From contig NZ_VWMY01000016.1 in assembly GCF_008905045.1 (NCBI RefSeq), forward strand, positions 62,001 to 126,000: DNA of 64,000 bases, read 5' to 3'. Below are positions 1-8,345 of the stretch, one piece after another (position 1 is the stretch's first letter; each line of letters opens with the position of its first letter). Under the pieces are notes generated by a model. It saw only the letters and a program-made list of their open reading frames with translations, was not told where the DNA came from and made no database searches. Origin of the DNA: Streptomyces albicerus (GTDB taxonomy: Bacteria; Actinomycetota; Actinomycetes; Streptomycetales; Streptomycetaceae). The position numbers and the translations under genes are program-made.

Positions 1-2
1 GC

Positions 3-1136
3 GGCGGCGACGCCAGCGCCGACAACAAGTCCGACGACAAGGACGGCGGAACCAAGAACTCCACGGCGGAGATCGTCATCTCGGCGAAGGACGGTTCGAC
101 GGGGGCGTCGATCAACTCGACCGGGGTGAAGGTCAGTGACGGGAAGCTGACCGAGGTGAGGATGACGGAGTCGGCGACGGGGGCGGCCGTACCGGGGGCG
201 ATCACGGCGGACGGGAAGAGCTGGAAGCCGAAGGAGCAGTTGGAGCGGGGGACGAAGTACCAGATATCCGCCACCGCGAAGGGTGAGAACGGGAAGCCCG
301 CGGCGGCCAACTCCATCTTCACGACGGTGTCCACGGACAACAGCTTCATCGGGACGTACACGCCCGACGGCGGTACGACGGTCGGGGTCGGGATGCCGGT
401 GTCCTTCACGTTCGACAAGGCGATCAGCGACAAGAAGGCCGTGCAGTCGCACATCGAGGTCACGTCGAGCAGCGGGCAGAAGGTGGTCGGGCACTGGTTC
501 GGCACGCAGCGGCTGGACTTCCGGCCCGAGGCGTACTGGAAGTCCGGTTCCAAGGTCACGATGAAGATCGACCTGGACGGGGTCGAGGGCGCGAACGGTG
601 TCTACGGGGTGCAGGACAAGACGGTCACCTTCACGGTCGGCCGCTCCCAGGTGTCCACGGTCGACGTCAACACGCAGACGATGACGGTCGTACGCGACGG
701 GAAGACCGTCAAGACGATCCCGATCTCGGCGGGCAGCCCGGAGAACAGTACGTACAACGGGCAGATGGTGATCTCGGAGAAGTTCACGCAGACGCGGATG
801 AACGGGTCGACGGTGGGCTACGGCGGCGAGTACGACATCGCGGATGTGCCGAACGCGATGCGGCTGACGACGTCGGGGACGTTCATCCACGGCAACTACT
901 GGTACGACAAGGGCAATCCGCCCTTCGGGAAGCAGGGCACCAGCCACGGCTGCGTCGGGCTCGCGGACGTGCAGGGCGCGAAGGGGGACACGACCGCCAA
1001 GTGGTTCTTCGACAACTCGCTCGTCGGGGACGTCGTGACGGTCAAGAACTCCCCCGACAAGACAGTCGCGCCGGACAACGGTCTCAACGGCTGGAACATG
1101 GCATGGAGTGCCTGGACCGCGGGAAGTGCCCTCTGA
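3..1136 (+). CDS. L,D-transpeptidase with Ig-like domains (5' end outside window)
   Basis: The reading frame is open from the first bases of the window, so the N-terminus (expected lipoprotein signal) is missing and about 377 residues are visible. A Gly/Asp/Lys-rich linker is followed by two Ig-like modules (roughly codons 30-215) and a YkuD catalytic domain. The catalytic motif reads HGNYWYD followed by GTSHGCVGLAD, with the nucleophilic Cys codon at 951-953. Family knowledge: these envelope enzymes cross-link peptidoglycan stem peptides 3->3, as LdtMt2 does. The two-Ig plus YkuD layout fits actinobacterial Ldt proteins. The gene is followed by a strong hairpin at 1156-1194. The family call is secure; the true start is not visible. 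Confidence 0.93.
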   Translation, partial: GGDASADNKSDDKDGGTKNSTAEIVISAKDGSTGASINSTGVKVSDGKLTEVRMTESATGAAVPGAITADGKSWKPKEQLERGTKYQISATAKGENGKPAAANSIFTTVSTDNSFIGTYTPDGGTTVGVGMPVSFTFDKAISDKKAVQSHIEVTSSSGQKVVGHWFGTQRLDFRPEAYWKSGSKVTMKIDLDGVEGANGVYGVQDKTVTFTVGRSQVSTVDVNTQTMTVVRDGKTVKTIPISAGSPENSTYNGQMVISEKFTQTRMNGSTVGYGGEYDIADVPNAMRLTTSGTFIHGNYWYDKGNPPFGKQGTSHGCVGLADVQGAKGDTTAKWFFDNSLVGDVVTVKNSPDKTVAPDNGLNGWNMAWSAWTAGSAL

Positions 1137-1155
1137 CCAAAGGTTTTTGAGGATT

Positions 1156-1200
1156 CGCAGGGGCCGTGCGGGAACATCTCACACGGCCCCTGCGTTTTCT
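1156..1200 (+). terminator. Terminator hairpin after the L,D-transpeptidase gene
   Basis: Arms 1156-1168 and 1182-1194 (CGCAGGGGCCGTG and its complement) pair perfectly over 13 bp with a 13-nt loop. The hairpin is followed by TTTTCTG. It starts 20 bp after the stop codon, as expected of an intrinsic terminator. Confidence 0.8.
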
Positions 1201-1294
1201 GTGCGTACGTTTTCTCGGTTCCCGGACATGATGTCCGACCGAGGGGCTACGGTATGCACCCACAAGGTGACATGCAGCAACGCCGGGAGAAGCC

Positions 1295-2038
1295 TTGAGC
1301 GTTCCGTACGAGACGGCAGCGTACGAGCCACCCGAGTCGCCCGAGTCTCCGGAGGAGCATCTCGCGCGACTCCTCGGCCGTGCCCTGAACTCCTTCGAGC
1401 TGCCGGACGAGACGATACGGCGGCTCGACCTGGCGCTGGCCCACGACAGTTCGCTGCACTCCGCGCACCACAGCGCGGGGCTGCACCGCGAGACGTACCG
1501 GCACACGTGGCTGCTCGCCGATGGGAGCGCGCTCACGCTCTGGGAGCTCGTCCACAACACCGCGCCGGGCGGCGACACACAGCACGAGGTGTACGAGGAC
1601 CAGGAGGAGCTGCGCATCGCGACCGCGCGCCTGCCGCTGCCGGCGGACGCGCCCGACTTCGAACTGCCCGTTCTGATGCGGGTGTCGGCCGTCCCCGAGC
1701 CGCTGCACGCCTACGTTCTTGAAGACTCGGCGGACCACGGGCGGCGGCTGCTGCGCCGCGCGGAGAACTCGGACCGGCCGGGCGAGGACATGGCCGGGCT
1801 GCTGCGGACGGCGTTCGCGCACCAGATCACACAGGCCTTCGGGCGGCCGTGCCGGGCCGGCGACAGGGCGCTGTGCTTCTCGCTCTACGAGCACGCGTTC
1901 CTGCTCCACGACGGTCGCGAGCTGTCCCTCTGGGAGGTCGAGCACACGGCCACGGCTGATGGGCGCCACATGTGCGAGGTGTATTCCTCGGAGGAGGATG
2001 CTCGCGAAGCCATGGAGCGGCGGGCCTCCGGTGAGTAG
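1295..2038 (+). CDS. DUF6227 family protein
   Basis: A 247-residue protein of a family that appears restricted to Streptomyces and close relatives (recognised as DUF6227). The TTG start at 1295 follows GGGAGA at 1285-1290. The protein has two similar halves: both carry a 'LLxxAxN/ALxxxxxFG/ELP' segment and an 'SLWEVEH' / 'TLWELVHN' segment, which suggests an internal duplication. There is no signal peptide or membrane segment and the protein is acidic. The function is unknown. It is transcribed convergently with fruA, and a perfect hairpin separates the two. Confidence 0.85.
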   Translation: MSVPYETAAYEPPESPESPEEHLARLLGRALNSFELPDETIRRLDLALAHDSSLHSAHHSAGLHRETYRHTWLLADGSALTLWELVHNTAPGGDTQHEVYEDQEELRIATARLPLPADAPDFELPVLMRVSAVPEPLHAYVLEDSADHGRRLLRRAENSDRPGEDMAGLLRTAFAHQITQAFGRPCRAGDRALCFSLYEHAFLLHDGRELSLWEVEHTATADGRHMCEVYSSEEDAREAMERRASGE

Positions 2039-2060
2039 GCGGGATTCGGCCGGTTCGTAG

Positions 2061-2139
2061 TCTGCGGGTTCGTTGTGGCTGGTCGCGCCCGCGCGGCGGA
2101 GCCGCATATGTCACAGCCCCGCGCCCCTAGAGGGGCGCG
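2061..2139 (+). repeat. Streptomyces intergenic repeat, copy 1
   Basis: Begins tctgcgggttcgttgtggct and contains gcgcggcggagccgcatatg and tcacagccccgcgccccta. Near-identical blocks occur at 8231-8307, 13354-13449 and 26492-26568. This copy lacks the central 'cagttccccgcgcccc' module that is present in the 13354 copy. Confidence 0.75.
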
Positions 2140-2140
2140 A

Positions 2141-2173
2141 CTGTGGGCCGGGACTTGGAGTCCCGGCCCACAG
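2141..2173. terminator. Bidirectional terminator hairpin
   Basis: A perfect 15-bp stem (CTGTGGGCCGGGACT, 2141-2155, against 2159-2173) has a 3-nt loop. It lies between the convergent DUF6227 gene and fruA. On the + strand it is followed by two tandem copies of a T-rich 'tgtttgtcgctc' unit. Confidence 0.85.
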
Positions 2174-2209
2174 TGTTTGTCGCTCTGTTTGTCGCTCTCA
2201 GCGGAGCGT

Positions 2210-4384
2210 TCAGGCCGCTATCGGCTCCTTCGGCTGCGTTGCCGTCGGGGCCTCGGGGGCCTTGTCCGTGCCGCCCTCGGGGGTGGTCTTGCGCATGCCC
2301 TTCAGGACGATGACCAGGCCGGCCGTGACCGCCGTACCGACCGCGATGGCCAGCAGGTAGAGGAACGGCTTGCCGATCAGGAAGGTGACCCAGATGCCGC
2401 CGTGCGGGGCGCGCAGGGTCGAGCCGAAGGACATGGTCAGCGCGCCGGTGACCGCGCCGCCCGCCATCGAGGCGGGGATGACCCGCAGCGGGTCTGCGGC
2501 CGCGAACGGGATCGCACCCTCCGAGATGAAGGACGCACCGAGGACCCAGGCGGCCTTGCCGTTCTCCCGCTCGGCCGTGGTGAACAGCTTCTTGCGGATC
2601 GTGGTGGCGAGGGCCATGCCAAGCGGCGGGACCATGCCCGCGGCCATCACGGCGGCCATGATCTTCATCGCGGAGTCGCTGGGCGCCGCGACCGAGATAC
2701 CGGCCGTCGCGAAGGTGTACGCGACCTTGTTGACCGGGCCGCCCAGGTCGAAGCACATCATCAGGCCGAGCAGCACGCCGAGCAGGACGGCGTTGGTGCC
2801 GGTGAGCCCGTTCAGCCAGTCGGTCAGGGCCTCCTGGGCCTCGGCGATCGGCTTGCCGATGACCACGAACATCAGGAACCCGACCACCGCCGAGGAGATC
2901 AGCGGGATCACCACCACCGGCATGATGCCGCGCAACGGCTTGGGGATGTTCACCCGCTGGATTCCGAGCACGACGCCACCGGCGATCAGACCGGCCACCA
3001 GACCGCCGAGGAAGCCCGCGCCGATCGTGATCGAGATCGCACCGCCGACGAAGCCGGGCACGAGACCTGGCCGGTCCGCCATGCCGTACGCGATGTAGCC
3101 GGCCAGCACCGGGACGAGGAACCCGAAGGCCGCCGCGCCGATCTGGAACAGCAGCGCGCCCCAGCTGTCGACCTGGCCCCAGTCGAAGTGCTCGGTGACC
3201 GACTTGGCCTCGTTGATCTGGTAGCCGCCGATCGCGAACCCGAGGGCGATCAGCAGACCGCCCGCGGCCACGAACGGAACCATGTAACTCACGCCGGACA
3301 TCAGCCACTTGCGCAGCTTCGTGCCGTAGCCCTCGCCGGGTTCTCCGGCCCGCTGCACCGGCGTACCGCCGGTACCGCCGGGCCTGGCGGCCGCGGTGAC
3401 CTCGCCGCGCTCGGCCCTGCCGCGCACGTCGGCGATCAGCTCGGCGGGCTTGTTGATGCCCGCCTTCACACCGACGTCGACCGTCGGCTTGCCGGCGAAC
3501 CGCTCCTTCTCCCGTACGGGCACGTCGTGGGCGAAGATCACGCCGTCCGCGGCGGCGATGACGGCCGGGTCGAGCCGGGTGAAGCCGGCCGAACCCTGTG
3601 TCTCGACGACGACCTCGACGTCACCGGCCTCGCGGCCCGCGTTCTCCAGCGACTCGGCCGCCATGTAGGTGTGCGCGATACCGGTGGGGCAGGAGGTGAC
3701 GGCGACGATCCGGAAGGGCCGGCCGCCCTTCCCGGCCGCGGCACCCTCGTCCGCCGCGCCCTCGTCGTCCGTGGCGCCCGGCGCCGGGGCGGAGTCGTCC
3801 TCGACCGCGCCCGGCGCCGGGGCCGTACCGTCCGCGGCGGCGTCGGCGGAGGCCGTTCCGGACGCCGCCGCGGAGCTCTCGGAGCCGCCTGCGCTCGGCT
3901 CGGCAGCCGCAGCCGCAGCCTCAACCTCGGCCTCGGCCGCGGGCTTCTCCCCACGGATCAGGGCGGCGGCTCCCGCCGCGTCGTCCACCGACCGCAGCGC
4001 GGAGGTGAACTCGGCGTTCATCAGCTGGCGGGCCAGTGACGACAGGATCGTGAGGTGGGCATCGTCCGCGCCGGCCGGCGCGGCGATCAGGAAGATCAGG
4101 TCGGCGGGCCCGTCCGCCGCGCCGAAGTCGATCCCGGCGGCGCTGCGCCCGAAGGCCAGCGTCGGCTCGGTGACGTGTTCGCTGCGGCAGTGCGGGATCC
4201 CGATGCCGCCGTCGAGGCCGGTCGGCATCTGCGCCTCACGGGCGGCCACGTCGGCGAGGAAGCCGTCCAGGTCGGTCACCCGGCCCAGGGACACCATGCG
4301 CTGGGCGAGGGCGCGCGCCGCAGCTTCCTTCGTATCGGCGGACAGGTCGAGATCGACCAGGTCCGCGGTGATCATCTCGCTCAT
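2210..4384 (-). CDS. fruA: PTS fructose transporter EIIABC
   Basis: 724 residues, taking the ATG at 4384 that follows AAGGAG with 6-nt spacing. EIIA comes first (residues 1-145), with the phosphorylated His in GIGIPHCRSEH (about His65). A 75-residue Ala/Gly/acidic linker follows. EIIB carries the phosphocysteine motif VTSCPTGIAHTYMAAE (about Cys232). A multi-spanning EIIC runs from about residue 345 to 690. Family knowledge: it imports fructose as fructose-1-phosphate, using phosphate relayed from HPr. It is the last gene of the fruR-fruK-fruA unit. The frame stays open upstream to 4723 through a repeat-rich region, but the Shine-Dalgarno site and the EIIA start place the true start at 4384. 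Confidence 0.95.
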   Translation of the reverse strand: MSEMITADLVDLDLSADTKEAAARALAQRMVSLGRVTDLDGFLADVAAREAQMPTGLDGGIGIPHCRSEHVTEPTLAFGRSAAGIDFGAADGPADLIFLIAAPAGADDAHLTILSSLARQLMNAEFTSALRSVDDAAGAAALIRGEKPAAEAEVEAAAAAAEPSAGGSESSAAASGTASADAAADGTAPAPGAVEDDSAPAPGATDDEGAADEGAAAGKGGRPFRIVAVTSCPTGIAHTYMAAESLENAGREAGDVEVVVETQGSAGFTRLDPAVIAAADGVIFAHDVPVREKERFAGKPTVDVGVKAGINKPAELIADVRGRAERGEVTAAARPGGTGGTPVQRAGEPGEGYGTKLRKWLMSGVSYMVPFVAAGGLLIALGFAIGGYQINEAKSVTEHFDWGQVDSWGALLFQIGAAAFGFLVPVLAGYIAYGMADRPGLVPGFVGGAISITIGAGFLGGLVAGLIAGGVVLGIQRVNIPKPLRGIMPVVVIPLISSAVVGFLMFVVIGKPIAEAQEALTDWLNGLTGTNAVLLGVLLGLMMCFDLGGPVNKVAYTFATAGISVAAPSDSAMKIMAAVMAAGMVPPLGMALATTIRKKLFTTAERENGKAAWVLGASFISEGAIPFAAADPLRVIPASMAGGAVTGALTMSFGSTLRAPHGGIWVTFLIGKPFLYLLAIAVGTAVTAGLVIVLKGMRKTTPEGGTDKAPEAPTATQPKEPIAA

Positions 4385-4724
4385 CGCGGGCTCCTTCGCA
4401 CGCGTATCGCCCGGGGAGAGTTGTGGGCGAGGGTGGGGACGGGGGTGCTGCAGTCGGGGACTGCGGCGAGTACGGGAACTACGGGGAGTGCGGGTACTAC
4501 CGGGAGGGTGGAGGCGGGGCCGGGGGAACCCCGCCTCCGGTCGCCCGCGGCTGCGGCGGGTAAGGGGAGTCCCCGCCGCATCAGGGCCGGTCCAGTGGCC
4601 GTACGGGAGGCGCCCGTACGGAGAGTCGTACGAGGCGTACGAGGCGTACGAGAAACAGTCGTGCCCGGGGAAGCGGCACGAGAGGCAGTCGTGCCCAGGG
4701 GCGTACGGAGAATCCGGCGGCACG
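4385..4724 (-). other. Repeat-rich fruK-fruA intercistronic region
   Basis: 340 bp lie between the fruK stop and the fruA start. They contain iterated GTACGAGGC units (about 4628-4650) and a near-repeat pair, cgagaaacagtcgtgcccgg and cgagaggcagtcgtgccca, around 4650-4700. No separate gene is apparent. In the fruA frame it happens to be free of stop codons. It could hold an mRNA structure or processing site. Confidence 0.5.
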
Positions 4725-5672
4725 TCATGACACCGGCTCCCTCAGTGCGCGGTCCACGGGGATCTCCGACGTGACGGTCACCGCGGACGGGTCGAGGTCC
4801 TCCGGGCTCGGCATCACGCTGCCCGGCAGCTGGACGGCGGCGGCACCGTGGGCCACGGCCGAGGCGAGGGCACGGGGCCCGCTGCCGCCGGCGATGAGGA
4901 ACCCGGCGAGCGAGGAGTCGCCCGCGCCCACGTTGCTCCGTACGACGTCGACGCGTGCGCCCGCGAACCACGCGCCCTGCTCGCTGACGAGCAGTTGGCC
5001 GTCCGCGCCGAGGGAGGCGAGCACGGCACGCGCGCCCAACTCCCGGAGTTCCTCGGCGGCCTTGACGGCGTCGCCGATCGTGGCGAGGGGGCGGCCCACC
5101 GCCTCGGAGAGCTCCTCGGCGTTCGGCTTGACGACGTCGGGCCGTTCGCGGAGGGCCGCGAGCAGCGCCGGGCCCGAGGTGTCGAGCGCGATGCGGGCGC
5201 CCGCCCGGTGGGCGCGGGCGACCAGTTCGGCGTACCAGGAAGGGGCGAGGCCGCGCGGGAGGCTGCCGCAGCAGGCGATCCAGTCGGCGTCGCGGGACTG
5301 CAGGCGCACCGTCTCCAGGAGCAACTCCTCCTCCGCGGAGGAGAGTTCGGGCCCGGGTGCGTTGATCTTCGTCAGGACCCCGTCCGCCTCGGCGAGCGCG
5401 ATGTTCGAGCGGGTGGCCCCGGCGACCGGGACCGGCGCGACCTCGATGCCCTGCGCGTCGAGCAGGTCGGCGACCAGCGCGCCGGGCGCTCCGCCGAGCG
5501 GCAGCACGGCGACGGTTCGCCGGCCGGCCGCGGCGACCGCCCGCGAGACGTTGACGCCCTTGCCGCCCGGGTCCATGCGTTCGCCGGTGGCCCGGATGAC
5601 CTCGCCGCGGTCGAGCGACGGGACCTCGTACGTACGGTCCAGGGACGGGTTCGGAGTGACCGTGAGGATCAT
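4725..5672 (-). CDS. fruK: 1-phosphofructokinase
   Basis: 315 residues, PfkB/ribokinase family. The N-terminus MILTVTPNPSLDRTYEV is diagnostic of 1-phosphofructokinase. PfkB signature 1 is visible as 'DPGGKGVNVSRAVAAAG', and the C-terminal ATP/anion-hole motif as 'NVGAGDSSLAGFL'. The enzyme phosphorylates fructose-1-phosphate, the product of FruA, to fructose-1,6-bisphosphate. The start codon overlaps the fruR stop (ATGA), so translation is probably coupled. GGAAG precedes the start inside fruR. Confidence 0.95.
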   Translation of the reverse strand: MILTVTPNPSLDRTYEVPSLDRGEVIRATGERMDPGGKGVNVSRAVAAAGRRTVAVLPLGGAPGALVADLLDAQGIEVAPVPVAGATRSNIALAEADGVLTKINAPGPELSSAEEELLLETVRLQSRDADWIACCGSLPRGLAPSWYAELVARAHRAGARIALDTSGPALLAALRERPDVVKPNAEELSEAVGRPLATIGDAVKAAEELRELGARAVLASLGADGQLLVSEQGAWFAGARVDVVRSNVGAGDSSLAGFLIAGGSGPRALASAVAHGAAAVQLPGSVMPSPEDLDPSAVTVTSEIPVDRALREPVS

Positions 5673-6430
5673 GCGCGCACTACTTCCGTGCCGCCGCGCT
5701 CGATCGCGGTGGCGTCTTCGGGGCTCAGCCCGCTGTCGGTGATCAGCAGGTCGACGTCGCCGAGGCCACCGAAGCGCGCGAAGTGCTCCTGGCCGTGCTT
5801 GGCCGAGTCGGCGAGCAGCACGACGCGGCGCGCGGCGGCGACGACCGCGTGCTTGACGGCGGCCTCGGCGAGGTCGGGGGTGGTCAGGCCGTGCTCGGCC
5901 GAGAAACCGTTCGTGGCGAGGAAGGCGACGTCCGCGCGGATCTCTCCGTAGGCCCGCAGCGCCCAGGCGTCGACCGCCGCACGCGTACGGTGCCGGACGC
6001 GGCCTCCGATGAGGTGGAGCTGTATGCCGGGGTGGTCGGCGAGGCGGGCCGCGATGGGCAGGCTGTGCGTCACGACGGTGAGCGTCGCCTCCAGCGGGAG
6101 GGCCCCGGCGAGGCGGGCGACCGTCGTACCCGCGTCGAGGATCATCGTGCCCTTGTCCGGCAGCTCGGCGAGGGCCGCCTTCGCAATGCGGTCCTTCTCG
6201 TCGGCCGCTGTGGTCTCGCGCTCGGCGAGGTCGGGCTCGAAGTCGAGCCGCCCGGCCGGGATGGCACCGCCGTGCACACGGCGCAGCAGACCCGCCCGGT
6301 CGAGGGCCTTCAGGTCCCGGCGGATCGTCTCCGCCGTGACCTGGAACTCCTCGGCCAGCGACACCACGTCCACACGGCCACCATCACGCGCGAGTCGGAG
6401 GATTTCTTGCTGTCGCTCCGGTGCGTACAT
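5669..6430 (-). CDS. fruR: DeoR-family regulator of the fructose operon
   Basis: 253 residues. An N-terminal DeoR winged helix carries 'RQQEILRLARDGGRVDVVSLAEEF' (two adjoining pieces) and 'TAETIRRDLKALDRAGLL'. A DeoR sensor domain with 'DAGTTVARLA' follows, the site that binds sugar phosphate in this family. It is first in the fruR-fruK-fruA unit. It most likely represses the unit and responds to fructose-1-phosphate, as related regulators do; that is inference from position. The start codon lies inside the outer arm of a nested inverted repeat, which suggests autoregulation. Confidence 0.9.
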   Translation of the reverse strand: MYAPERQQEILRLARDGGRVDVVSLAEEFQVTAETIRRDLKALDRAGLLRRVHGGAIPAGRLDFEPDLAERETTAADEKDRIAKAALAELPDKGTMILDAGTTVARLAGALPLEATLTVVTHSLPIAARLADHPGIQLHLIGGRVRHRTRAAVDAWALRAYGEIRADVAFLATNGFSAEHGLTTPDLAEAAVKHAVVAAARRVVLLADSAKHGQEHFARFGGLGDVDLLITDSGLSPEDATAIERGGTEVVRA

Positions 6431-6539
6431 GTCCGTTCGCCTCCGCCCTGTGCCCGAACCTGTGGTTTCAGGGTGAGGCTACGCCCAGATTTCCGCAAAG
6501 TAAACAGGTTCGGGCATGGATGTGGGCATGAACGGACAT
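6429..6539. promoter_or_regulatory. Nested inverted repeats: candidate FruR operator and promoter
   Basis: The inner arms TGCCCGAACCTGT (6451-6463) and ACAGGTTCGGGCA (6504-6516) are perfect 13-bp complements. The outer arms ATGTCCGTTC (6429-6438) and GAACGGACAT (6530-6539) are perfect 10-bp complements. All are centred near 6484. The outer left arm includes the fruR start codon. The geometry fits two regulator dimers, possibly looping DNA, over the fru promoter. Confidence 0.6.
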
Positions 6540-6564
6540 CAACTCTGTTGCGGGCGGGCACGCC

Positions 6565-6596
6565 TGAGGCCCGGCCCCCGAAGGGTCCGGGCCTCA
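6565..6596 (-). terminator. Terminator hairpin after the MFS gene
   Basis: TGAGGCCCGG (6565-6574) pairs perfectly with CCGGGCCTCA (6587-6596). It lies 29 bp beyond the stop codon of the leftward MFS gene. Confidence 0.7.
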
Positions 6597-6624
6597 CGGC
6601 GTCGGATTCGGTCAACCGCCGTCG

Positions 6625-8139
6625 TCAGCCGACGAGTTCGGGCTCCTCGGCAGGCGCGGCCTCGGCGCTCTCCGCCCCCTCCACATGTTGGGCCGGCCGC
6701 TTCGGGAGGGCGAACATCAGCAGGAAGATGGCCGTCATCACCGCGGCGACCCAGCCCAGCGCGTGCTGGAAGGCATCGGCGAAGGCGGGGCCCACCTCGG
6801 CCGCGGGCAGGTGGTCGGACATCGTGCCGAAGAAGACGACGGAGACCAGGCCGAGACCGAGCGCGTTGCCCATCTGCATGACCGTGTTGATCAGGCCGGA
6901 CGCGGAGCCGGAGTGCTCGCGGGGCACCTCGGAGAGGATCGCGTCCGTCAGCGGGGCCACGATCAGTCCCATGCCCACGCCCATGACGACCAGCGGGAGA
7001 GCCATCTGCCAGGAGGCGATGGACATGCCGTACCGCTCGGACTCCCAGATGTAGAGCAGGACACCGAGAGCCATGATCAGCGCGCCCGCCTGGAGCACCT
7101 TCCGCCCGAACCGCGGCGTCAGCTTCTGCACCGACAGACCGGCCGCCATCGACACCGCGATCGAGAAGGGGACGCCCGTCAGACCCGCCCGCAGCGGGCG
7201 CCAGCCGAGGCCGAACTGCATGTAGAGCGTCCAGACCAGGAAGAAGATCCCGAGAGCGACCCCGAAGACCGTCTGCACGGCGATGCCCGCCGCGAAGCTC
7301 TTCACCTTGAAGAGGGAGAGCTCGACGAGCGGGGAACCGTCCCGCGCGGTCTTCCTCTTCTCGTACGCCACCAGCGCCGCGAACACGACGAGCGCGCCGC
7401 CCATCGAGACGTACCCCCACATCGGCCAGCCCAGCTCGCGGCCGCGGGTGAGCGGGTAGAGCAGCATCAGCAGGCCGAGGGTGACGAGCGCGACGCCGAC
7501 GAGGTCGAGCTTCAGGGCGTGCGGGGCCTTGGACTCGGTGATGAACTTACGGCCCAGGATGAGGCCCGCGATGCCGACCGGCAGGTTGATGAGGAAGATC
7601 GGCCGCCACTCCAGGCCGAACAGGTTCCACTCGGTGAGCAGCGCGCCGAGCAGCGGACCGGAGACCGCGCCCAGCCCCACGACCGCCCCGAACAGCCCGA
7701 AGACCTTGCCGCGCTCGTGTGCCGGGAACGTGGCGTGCACGATCGACAGAACCTGCGGCACCATCAGCGCGGCCATACCGCCCTGGAGGATGCGGGAGGC
7801 GACGAGCATGTCGGGGTTCGCCGCGAAGCCGCACAGTGCGGACGCGAGCGTGAATCCGCCGATGCCGATGAGGAAGAGCCGCTTGCGGCCGTAGATGTCA
7901 CCGAGTCGCCCGCCGGTGATCAGGCCGGCGGCGAAGGCGAGCGCGTAACCGGCCGTTATCCACTGGATGTGGCTGAAGGACGCGCCCGCGTCCCGCTGGA
8001 TCGACGGGATCGCGATGTTGACGATCGTGACGTCGACCAGGTCCATGAAGGCCGCGGTCATCACGATGGCGAGCGCGAACCAGCGCCGTCGGTCGGCCTC
8101 CGGCCGGGGGGACGTGAGGGTGCTGCTGGAAGAGGTCAT
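6625..8139 (-). CDS. MFS drug transporter, DHA2 (EmrB/QacA) family
   Basis: 504 residues with about 14 hydrophobic segments. MFS motif A is seen as 'GGRLGDIYGRKRLFLIG'. Motif C is seen in 'VVGLGAVSGPLLGALLTEW', with 'NLPVGIAGLILGRKF' next to it, which is typical of the DHA2 subfamily. These proton-driven pumps export antibiotics, dyes or metabolites; the substrate cannot be read from sequence. The gene is divergent from a WYL regulator gene, and an imperfect palindrome lies between the two promoters. The start follows an AGGAGG-like stretch. Confidence 0.9.
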   Translation of the reverse strand: MTSSSSTLTSPRPEADRRRWFALAIVMTAAFMDLVDVTIVNIAIPSIQRDAGASFSHIQWITAGYALAFAAGLITGGRLGDIYGRKRLFLIGIGGFTLASALCGFAANPDMLVASRILQGGMAALMVPQVLSIVHATFPAHERGKVFGLFGAVVGLGAVSGPLLGALLTEWNLFGLEWRPIFLINLPVGIAGLILGRKFITESKAPHALKLDLVGVALVTLGLLMLLYPLTRGRELGWPMWGYVSMGGALVVFAALVAYEKRKTARDGSPLVELSLFKVKSFAAGIAVQTVFGVALGIFFLVWTLYMQFGLGWRPLRAGLTGVPFSIAVSMAAGLSVQKLTPRFGRKVLQAGALIMALGVLLYIWESERYGMSIASWQMALPLVVMGVGMGLIVAPLTDAILSEVPREHSGSASGLINTVMQMGNALGLGLVSVVFFGTMSDHLPAAEVGPAFADAFQHALGWVAAVMTAIFLLMFALPKRPAQHVEGAESAEAAPAEEPELVG

Positions 8140-8160
8140 GTGAAGAAGGTAGGAGGGATA

Positions 8161-8179
8161 TAGGTCAGGTCATGTCCTA
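8161..8179. promoter_or_regulatory. Candidate operator between the MFS and WYL-regulator genes
   Basis: TAGGTCAGGTCATGTCCTA is an imperfect 19-bp palindrome, with TAGG/CCTA outer arms and matches at 14 of 19 positions. It lies 22-40 bp upstream of the MFS start, where a repressor would act. Confidence 0.4.
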
Positions 8180-8230
8180 GTGGTGGGGCATCCTCGGAGA
8201 AGCCGAAAAGAATGCGGCGCGCTCGGAAAA

Positions 8231-8307
8231 TGCGGGTTCGTTGTGGCTGGTCGCGCCCACGCGGCGGAGCCGCACATCGATACAGCCCCGCGCCCCTTTG
8301 GGGCGCA
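8231..8307 (+). repeat. Streptomyces intergenic repeat, copy 2
   Basis: Same block as 2061-2139, with gcgggttcgttgtggctggt and cacgcggcggagccgcacat, ending in the mini-hairpin gcgcccctttggggcgc. It sits in the leader between the divergent MFS and WYL genes. Confidence 0.7.
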
Positions 8308-8345
8308 CCGGGCGATCCGAGTGTTCGACGAGAGGGAGACACCCC

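Noticed and set aside
2075..4039. Long plus-strand open frame antisense to fruA (about 650 codons)
   Set aside because: It mirrors the high-GC codon bias of fruA, has a His/Gln/Arg/Asp-rich random composition and no family motif.
6685..8163. Long plus-strand open frame antisense to the first MFS gene
   Set aside because: It is a shadow of the transporter gene; extreme Arg/Glu/His/Asp composition and no ribosome-binding site.
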